DNA of 12,224 nt from NCBI GenBank assembly GCA_015679605.1, contig JAAAVE010000897.1, positions 1 through 12,224 of the forward strand, read 5' to 3'. Shown piece by piece: positions 7,264 through 12,224 of the stretch (the first letter of the stretch is position 1; the number at the start of each line of letters is the position of its first letter). The notes under the pieces were generated by a model, which was given only the letters and a program-made list of their open reading frames with translations, searched no databases and was not told the origin of the DNA. A program made the position numbers and the translations under genes. This DNA comes from Podila epigama (lineage: Eukaryota; Mortierellomycota; Mortierellomycetes; Mortierellales; Mortierellaceae).

Positions 7264-9633
7264 ATGGATCGCACTTCTCATGCCAGTCACCAGAGTATTT
7301 CAGCTCCTACATTGCCAATGTCAACGACAACCTCATCAAATACAAAGACCCCTCCTGTTCTCCAACCCATCACAACAGACAGAGTCCCTGCAAAGTACCA
7401 GGCTGCCATTGACTTTGCAAAACACCAGCACCAGCACCATCTCACTCAACAGCATCACTCCCTGCCTTCGCCACCTCTCTCTTCCGTCCACCCCACAGCC
7501 GCCTCAGGCTTCTTCCTCAAGTCACCACTTCAGGAACGGTGTGAAGCCCTCGAGGCTGAACTATCGTCCTTGCGCACGCGCTTGAAACGCACCGAGCGCA
7601 CCTCCATGGTTCGAGAGAAACGCCTTTCCATCTTCCAGCAACAATCCACAGACACCCACCAAGCCCTCAACACCCTCCGTCACCAGCACGAGCTCACCCT
7701 AGCGCAACTCAAGGACGCTCAAGACGAAGCGGTCAAGGCCAAGGAGCAGCTCCAGAACCAAACTGTACAAGTCCAACAACTCAAAGAACAGACCCAGGAC
7801 CAGGCCTGTCAACTCAAGGAAGTCCTCCTCGACCGGGACTCGCTCTCAATGGAAATGGCAGAATGCCACACAGACAATGCAAAGTTCTTGAAGCGGCTCA
7901 AGGCGAGTACAGACAAGGTCGAACGGCTCCAGCAAGAGAACCGGCTCCTGATCGAACAATTGCGCGAGCTGCGCGTCAAGGTCGTTTCCGTCTCGGACGA
8001 GAAGATGCATTGCATGGAAGCCCTGGACAACGAGAAGCATCGTGGTAGCAAGGCAACGCTCGACCTTGAGCAAGAGGTTGTCAAATACAAGACACAGGTG
8101 GACAAACTGCAGGAATTGGTTCTCATGATGGGTAACCGACATGTACAACTCCAAGCACAGCTCCAATTTCACCAACAACAAGCCCAGCGTTATTACCAAC
8201 AACTACAGCAGCAGCAACAACCACAACAATCGCATCATTCAGAACACCACCAACGACCATCCTTGGGGCACGCCTCCTCACTTTATACCCCAATCGAACA
8301 CAAGGCTCTCGTACCACATAATCCCAACACACAATCTTCATCAACAGTATCATCCACAGTGTCATCAACAACAGCATCAACAACAACAACGGCAGCTGCC
8401 CCACCAACAACGTCAAAACACACTAGCCTAATGCTTGGCGATACTGCTATAACAACCCTCTTGGCCTCCGTCGCTACCTCGTCGAACGCAAAGAGAAACA
8501 AGACCACCCGTCGGTTCACTGTCAACGCCAAACACCAGGAGGCGCCTCTGACGCTCGAACAACGGAAATGTGAATTCCTTCTGGATCAAATCTCGGCTCT
8601 CCAACGTGGCTATGATACCCTCCGCCAGGAAAAGGTCACGCTCGAGCTCCAGGTCGACCTCATGCAACGCCAACATCAGTACCATCAACAGCAACGCCAG
8701 AAGCGCCGCGAGTCACAACGTCGAACTCTGGGCCATGAACAATCAGTTGCACTGTCCACAGCCTTGGCGAACATCACCACACCCACCAACACACCCACCA
8801 CAGCTCAACCACCCTTTTCACTCTTTTCTGGTGCACCAACGACCATTGCTACCGCCACGTCCTCCACCCCAGCCTCCACCCCGGCCACGATGACAGGAAC
8901 AATTGCAGTCACTACCACGGGCAGTCCGCTCACTCTCTTGACACGTCACCCTTCGAGCGAGGCATTCGAGCTGGCTCAGGCACGCAAACTGAAGGAACTT
9001 GAACAGGAAAAGGAAAGGGAGCGGCTCGCTAGAGCAGCCCAGGCCGAGGCCCAAGCGGCTGCTGAAGAGGCCGCACGCCAGGAGGCTATCCAGCAAAAGA
9101 AACTCAAGGACCTTCACCTCAAAGAAGCCCTCGCTTCACTTGAATCCAAACGTGGCCGTTCCGATAGCCGGAACGTGACATTTACGTCAAGTGAAGAGCT
9201 GAAGCATTTAGAGCATTTGCGTCTGGCCCACCAAGAGGAAAACAACAGTCATAGTGGTGGTGGTGGTGGTGGCCTCATGTCTCCCGTGACGAGCGCATTC
9301 CAGGCAGCAGTGAACGCTAGAGCATCGCGCCGAATTGGGTCACCATTGTCCACATCGACCACGCCCAAGGTCCAATCTCCAGCCGTCACCGCGTCCTCCA
9401 CCTCCTCGACGTCCTCTTCGCCGTTCTTTGCTTCGTCATCACCCCTCTCGTCTGCGGTCACGCCAGCATCTTCGTTCTCGTCAGGCTTCTCCATGACCGA
9501 ACTCAAGTCCAAGGACACATCATATACCCAGCCTTCGCCGTCTCCTCTTCAATCACAACACCGAGTTTATAGCCGAGCTGAACTTGACATCCAGCAATGT
9601 AGCTGCTGTATTGGAAACATGATTGAGATTTAA
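7264..9633 (+). CDS. Intronless 789-aa coiled-coil protein, family not recognised
   Basis: I do not recognise this protein. It opens with a Ser/Thr/His/Gln-rich disordered segment (1-85), then a long heptad-like coiled coil (about 87-310, rich in L, Q, E, K, R) running into poly-Gln (313-322). A Ser/Thr/Ala-rich linker (356-410) leads to a second coil (429-485), another T/P-rich linker and a third, highly charged helix (565-655, with KELEQEKERERLARAAQAEA). Six Gly (665-670, from a GGT repeat) and a Ser-rich tail follow, ending in CSCCIGNMIEI. There is no signal peptide or membrane helix. The start is fixed by an in-frame TGA at 7198 and no ATG between. Such proteins are often cytoskeletal, spindle-pole or scaffold components; that is inference. 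Codons are ordinary and no frame break is seen. An intron near the 3' end cannot be excluded but is not needed. Confidence 0.85.
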   Translation: MDRTSHASHQSISAPTLPMSTTTSSNTKTPPVLQPITTDRVPAKYQAAIDFAKHQHQHHLTQQHHSLPSPPLSSVHPTAASGFFLKSPLQERCEALEAELSSLRTRLKRTERTSMVREKRLSIFQQQSTDTHQALNTLRHQHELTLAQLKDAQDEAVKAKEQLQNQTVQVQQLKEQTQDQACQLKEVLLDRDSLSMEMAECHTDNAKFLKRLKASTDKVERLQQENRLLIEQLRELRVKVVSVSDEKMHCMEALDNEKHRGSKATLDLEQEVVKYKTQVDKLQELVLMMGNRHVQLQAQLQFHQQQAQRYYQQLQQQQQPQQSHHSEHHQRPSLGHASSLYTPIEHKALVPHNPNTQSSSTVSSTVSSTTASTTTTAAAPPTTSKHTSLMLGDTAITTLLASVATSSNAKRNKTTRRFTVNAKHQEAPLTLEQRKCEFLLDQISALQRGYDTLRQEKVTLELQVDLMQRQHQYHQQQRQKRRESQRRTLGHEQSVALSTALANITTPTNTPTTAQPPFSLFSGAPTTIATATSSTPASTPATMTGTIAVTTTGSPLTLLTRHPSSEAFELAQARKLKELEQEKERERLARAAQAEAQAAAEEAARQEAIQQKKLKDLHLKEALASLESKRGRSDSRNVTFTSSEELKHLEHLRLAHQEENNSHSGGGGGGLMSPVTSAFQAAVNARASRRIGSPLSTSTTPKVQSPAVTASSTSSTSSSPFFASSSPLSSAVTPASSFSSGFSMTELKSKDTSYTQPSPSPLQSQHRVYSRAELDIQQCSCCIGNMIEI
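9256..9273 (+). repeat. GGT microsatellite encoding six Gly
   Basis: Five GGT codons and one GGC in tandem inside the coiled-coil gene give a Gly6 hinge after the last helix (residues 665-670). Likely length-variable between strains. Confidence 0.85.
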
Positions 9634-9660
9634 GCGAAACCTTTTTTTGTCACATCATCG

Positions 9661-9721
9661 CAATCCTCACAATTTCCTATAATCTCTATATCCTTGTGGA
9701 GTGAACACAAGGAGAGGATTG
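9661..9721 (+). other. Nested inverted repeat (candidate RNA hairpin) in the 3' flank
   Basis: Two perfect 8-bp stems nest: CAATCCTC (9661-9668) pairs with GAGGATTG (9714-9721), and TCCTTGTG (9691-9698) pairs with CACAAGGA (9706-9713) around a 7-nt loop. On the 3' side the two arms are directly adjacent; on the 5' side a 22-nt AT-rich bulge separates them. It starts 27 nt after the stop codon, so it would lie in the 3' UTR. Confidence 0.6.
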
Positions 9722-9776
9722 AATAATAATAAAAAAAATTTGAACCAAAATATTTATTTTCTCACAACATGGATGG

Positions 9777-9782
9777 AATAAA
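9777..9782 (+). terminator. Candidate poly(A) signal AATAAA of the coiled-coil gene
   Basis: Canonical hexamer about 145 nt after the stop codon, preceded by an A/T-rich stretch (9722-9760) with AATAATAATAAA-type sequence that could also serve. Confidence 0.5.
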
Positions 9783-10471
9783 ATCGTTGGCACAATAAGG
9801 CCCTTGGTGTCTGTTAAAACATGGATGACATAAAAAGTTCTCTCCTACCCACTCGGAGCTTTTTCCTCAAACCTGTTATCATCCGTGTTTGTTGTTGTTG
9901 TTGATTCCTTTTACTCTTTTACATTGTCATGGGCTCGAAATGATCGAGGCTCATAGGAAAAAGAAAAGAAAAAAAAAATAAAAAAATAACCACAATTTGT
10001 GCATGAGCGAGTTTTGTTTCTCGACGATTATTATTATTCTTTTTCCTTTTTGTCCTTTATTTATATATCCGCAACAGGTTAAAAAATTCCTTCCGAGAAA
10101 CAAAGTCAGGAATAAGTTTCATTGTTTGTTGTAGTGTCTCTATGAAGCAAACCGAGAAACTGTCTTGGAGCATTTTCCGCGTTCTCCAAAAAGGTTTACA
10201 TTACTGTGGTTGGGGCCCAAGCAATGCAAGGCGAGGCGAGGCAAGGCAAAAAAAAAAAAAAAAAATTAATAATTTGTTTGAAAAACGTGGCATTTTGAGA
10301 GCAGATTGTGCCTGGATTTTATTTATGAGCCAAGAGTTGAACAGGCACGTATCCAGCTAGCCATTGCCACATCGAAACCAGATAATGAGTTATCACAAGA
10401 GGTTAGAACAACACATGGTAGAGGGAGAGGCAAAGGGGTAGGGGCATGGTTTATCACCAGTAAGCCTACCT

Positions 10472-10500
10472 AGTCAAAGCTGATGTGTGCCAGTCAAAGC
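10472..10500. repeat. AGTCAAAGC direct repeat, 20-nt spacing
   Basis: Two exact copies of AGTCAAAGC (10472-10480 and 10492-10500), start to start 20 nt, about two helical turns. They lie 1.25 kb upstream of the zinc-finger start. Could be a paired binding site; could also be chance. Confidence 0.5.
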
Positions 10501-10696
10501 ATACTACGGTACGATGCAACACGCGAGACTTGGACGTGACTTTAAAGCTCAGTGTACCTCTACGGCAAATTAATTCCACGCGTCAAATTTTTATTCCTTC
10601 TATCATGCTTTGTCTGTTCAAGGGTCCGTCCATGTGTGGTTAGCATAACATTTCGGTTTAGTAAACCTACAAGTAGCCTTAGTGCCTTTCTACATG

Positions 10697-10767
10697 TTGT
10701 TGTTTTGTTATTATTGCTGTTGCTGTTATTGCTGTTGCTGTTGCTGTTGTTGTTGTTGTTGTTGTTG
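10697..10767. repeat. GTT/GCTGTT trinucleotide repeat
   Basis: A GTT-based repeat with interspersed GCT and ATT units, ending in seven perfect GTT units (10746-10766). Confidence 0.85.
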
Positions 10768-10996
10768 ATTCAGTACACACGTAGTAGTACTAGTAGTAGT
10801 ATCATTTGTTTGCGTGCGTGCTATTATTGTTGTTGTCTTTGTAGAGCATAGGATAATACATTGACATGCATGGACTAGAGGTGGGATTGGGTTGCTCTTG
10901 AATGAAAAAGCGTGTGTGAGTGTGTTATTTCGTACCATGCGCACTGTGCTCTTTTCTTTTCTTTTCACTGTTCTCACCGACAGCATTCATATGTAA

Positions 10997-11017
10997 ACAA
11001 CAACATCAATAACATCG

Positions 11018-11051
<34 letters not shown>

Positions 11052-11064
11052 AACAACAACAACA
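10997..11064. repeat. AAC trinucleotide repeat
   Basis: An AAC/ACA repeat, perfect over about 11018-11051 and then continuing after an extra A. It is the reverse complement of the GTT tract about 230 nt to the left. Confidence 0.85.
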
Positions 11065-11127
11065 CACGCCCACGAAAAAGAAGGAAAATAAAAAACGTGG
11101 TATCATCCTTACTCTTTTCTCTTCATG

Positions 11128-11752
11128 GCTTTTTGCTTTGTTACTTATTTGCATCATCGCATCGCATCGTATCGCATCGTATCGCATCTTCCAATCCACT
11201 TTATTGGGCTGTTCAGTTCTCTTTCTTTTCTTTTGTCTTGTCATCTTTTCTTGTTCGTTCTTTGGAGTTTTTTCCTTCTTTTCTTGACTTTTTGCACATC
11301 CATCCTCCTCCATCAGCCCTTTGTGTGTCTACCTTTAATAACTTTTAGAGCAAAGACCACTTTTTTTATTTTTTATTTTTTTTGTTCAATTGTTCAATTG
11401 GTTTTGCACATCGTCACATCGTCTTCACTTTCGCGACTTCATTTCGCATCTCGCTCCATCTTTTCACGCCTGACCATTTATTTTTTAAAAGGTCACTCTT
11501 GAGTCTCGTGCCACCCCACTTTTTTTTTTTTTTTTTTCCCTTTTCTTTTTTGCTTCATTCGATCATTCGTTCGTTCGTTCATTCGATCATTCATTCAATT
11601 CATAATAACACATTCGACAGTCGGTCATATTCATACATTCCCCATCAAGAACCAACACTCCCTCCCTCCCTCTCTTCCCTCTTCTGTGACATTCGCAGAC
11701 ACGACGTCAAAGAAATAACTCTCACATACACGCACACAGCACATATAACGCG
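11128..11752 (+). promoter_or_regulatory. T/C-rich, ATG-free leader of the zinc-finger gene
   Basis: I read every line from 11128 to 11752 and found no ATG on the plus strand, over 625 nt. The stretch is T-rich, with an uninterrupted T run near 11520-11537, TTCG/ATTC short repeats near 11567-11600 and a CCCT run near 11659-11675 before the start codon at 11753. It fits a promoter plus long 5' UTR. An intron within it cannot be ruled out. Confidence 0.5.
11156..11188. repeat. ATCGY pentanucleotide repeat, six units
   Basis: Units ATCGC, ATCGC, ATCGT, ATCGC, ATCGT, ATCGC, then a partial ATC. Located inside the ATG-free leader of the zinc-finger gene. Confidence 0.85.
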
Positions 11753-12165
11753 ATGGATATCCGTAGTATACTCAATTCGGGGTCAGATGCGCCACATCAC
11801 CAGCTTAAATTGCTGCAGGAACAGCAACAGCAACAGCATCATCAACATCAACAGCAACAAAAGGGTATGAACCATCATCACCCACATCCTCGAGACAACT
11901 TGGACCACAAAAGCAGCAGCAATAATAGTAATAGTGACGATATTGATCTCGACCTCGACATTGACCTCGACGGACAGCCCGAGGACGAGGACGAGGAGGA
12001 GGACGAAGATGAAGAGGAAGGAAAAGGAGGCAGTGGCAGCTCGTCCGAGGCCGAGGGCACCATCTCGGCTGAAAGACCTTATGAGTGCGTGTGGGCCGAC
12101 TGTTCAAAGTCCTTTTCTCGGCGATCTGATCTAGCCAGACATCGCAGAATCCATACTGGCGAAAG
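11753..12165 (+). CDS. C2H2 zinc-finger transcription factor, first exon (3' partial)
   Basis: Probable nuclear DNA-binding regulator. The N-terminus MDIRSILN is followed by a Gln/His-rich segment (22-46), a Ser/Asn run, an alternating Asp-Leu/Ile stretch (63-73), an acidic run (77-89) and one complete C2H2 finger: Cys112, Cys117, His130, His134 (C-x4-C-x12-H-x3-H) with [13 protein letters not shown] as the recognition helix. The TGER linker that normally leads to the next finger is split by a donor (AG, then GTAAAC) at 12166. Without splicing, the frame would hit TAA at 12167-12169 and end at 138 aa, so further fingers are expected beyond the window. The family is too large to name the target genes. 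The start is the first ATG after a 625-nt ATG-free leader. Confidence 0.85.
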
Positions 12166-12224
12166 GTAAACAACAGAATCCCTGTTTTTTATTTTTTTTT
12201 TTTCTTTTTTTTCTTTTTTTTTTT
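12166..12224 (+). other. 5' part of the zinc-finger gene's first intron
   Basis: Begins GTAAAC directly after the AG of the split Arg codon in the finger linker and then becomes almost pure T to the window edge, resembling the T-rich introns of the hydrolase gene. The acceptor lies outside the window. Confidence 0.7.

Larger units (their letters stand above)
9634..11752. other. Intergenic region before the zinc-finger gene, no gene supported
   Basis: Holds the 3' end of the coiled-coil transcript and the presumed promoter of the zinc-finger gene. Visible content: a TTG run near 9889-9903, an A-rich run near 9958-9987, a TATA-like TTATTTATATAT near 10057-10068, GGCRA repeats near 10222-10247, a 9-nt direct repeat at 10472 and 10492, GTT and AAC trinucleotide tracts, ATCGY pentamers and several T runs. 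Frames encoding Leu or Gln runs here are simply readings of the trinucleotide repeats. Confidence 0.6.

Noticed and set aside
10552-10986. Frames encoding poly-Leu (plus) and poly-Gln (minus)
   Set aside because: They are readings of the GTT trinucleotide repeat; outside the repeat there is no protein-like sequence.
11097-11870. Several overlapping plus-strand frames rich in Phe, Ser and Leu
   Set aside because: Products of T/C-rich leader DNA; most have no ATG, since none occurs from 11128 to 11752.
1-12224. CRISPR array, insertion sequence, transposon, rRNA or prokaryotic operon
   Set aside because: No regularly spaced direct repeats, transposase or reverse-transcriptase motifs, or terminal inverted repeats were seen; gene structure is eukaryotic.

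Overview
The window is nuclear DNA from a filamentous fungus. It carries genes broken by spliceosomal introns (GTAAG/GTATG-type donors, mostly YAG acceptors, about 50-190 nt long), a fungal-type secreted hydrolase, a Q/S/T-rich coiled-coil protein, a C2H2 zinc-finger regulator, and many homopolymer and trinucleotide repeats in non-coding DNA. The style (polyT/CT-rich leaders, CAA/TTG repeats, many introns of about 110 nt) suggests an early-diverging lineage such as Mucoromycota/Mortierellales. That placement is inference. I see no prokaryotic operon, transposon, CRISPR array, tRNA or rRNA.

Layout. (1) 1-521: flank downstream of the first gene, with a purine-only tract, a cluster of GACAT/ATGTC words and a candidate minus-strand poly(A) signal. 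(2) 522-5360, minus strand: a 17-exon gene that I joined by hand. All 16 junctions keep phase, giving 2,982 coding nt (993 aa plus stop). It begins with a signal peptide and holds an alpha/beta-hydrolase core with a GHSNGG nucleophile motif, a GSADDNVP acid region and a GGGHWF histidine region, placing it in the prolyl-oligopeptidase (S9)/esterase-like superfamily. (3) 5361-7263: 1.9 kb divergent intergenic region ending in a T/C-rich leader without ATG. (4) 7264-9633, plus strand: an intronless 789-aa coiled-coil protein of unrecognised family with a C-terminal Cys cluster. Its 3' flank contains a nested inverted repeat and an AATAAA. (5) 9634-11752: 2.1 kb intergenic region with GTT and AAC repeat tracts in opposite orientation and a 625-nt T/C-rich leader without ATG. 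(6) 11753-12165, plus strand: first exon of a C2H2 zinc-finger gene, cut by an intron inside the TGER-P linker after one finger; the remainder lies past the right edge.

The three genes do not form an obvious pathway: one secreted enzyme, one probable structural or scaffold protein and one probable transcription factor. The window looks like an ordinary fungal chromosomal region. The points most worth checking are the full hydrolase model with its micro-exon and homopolymer-flanked splice sites, the long ATG-free leaders, the 3'-flank nested hairpin, and the orphan coiled-coil protein.
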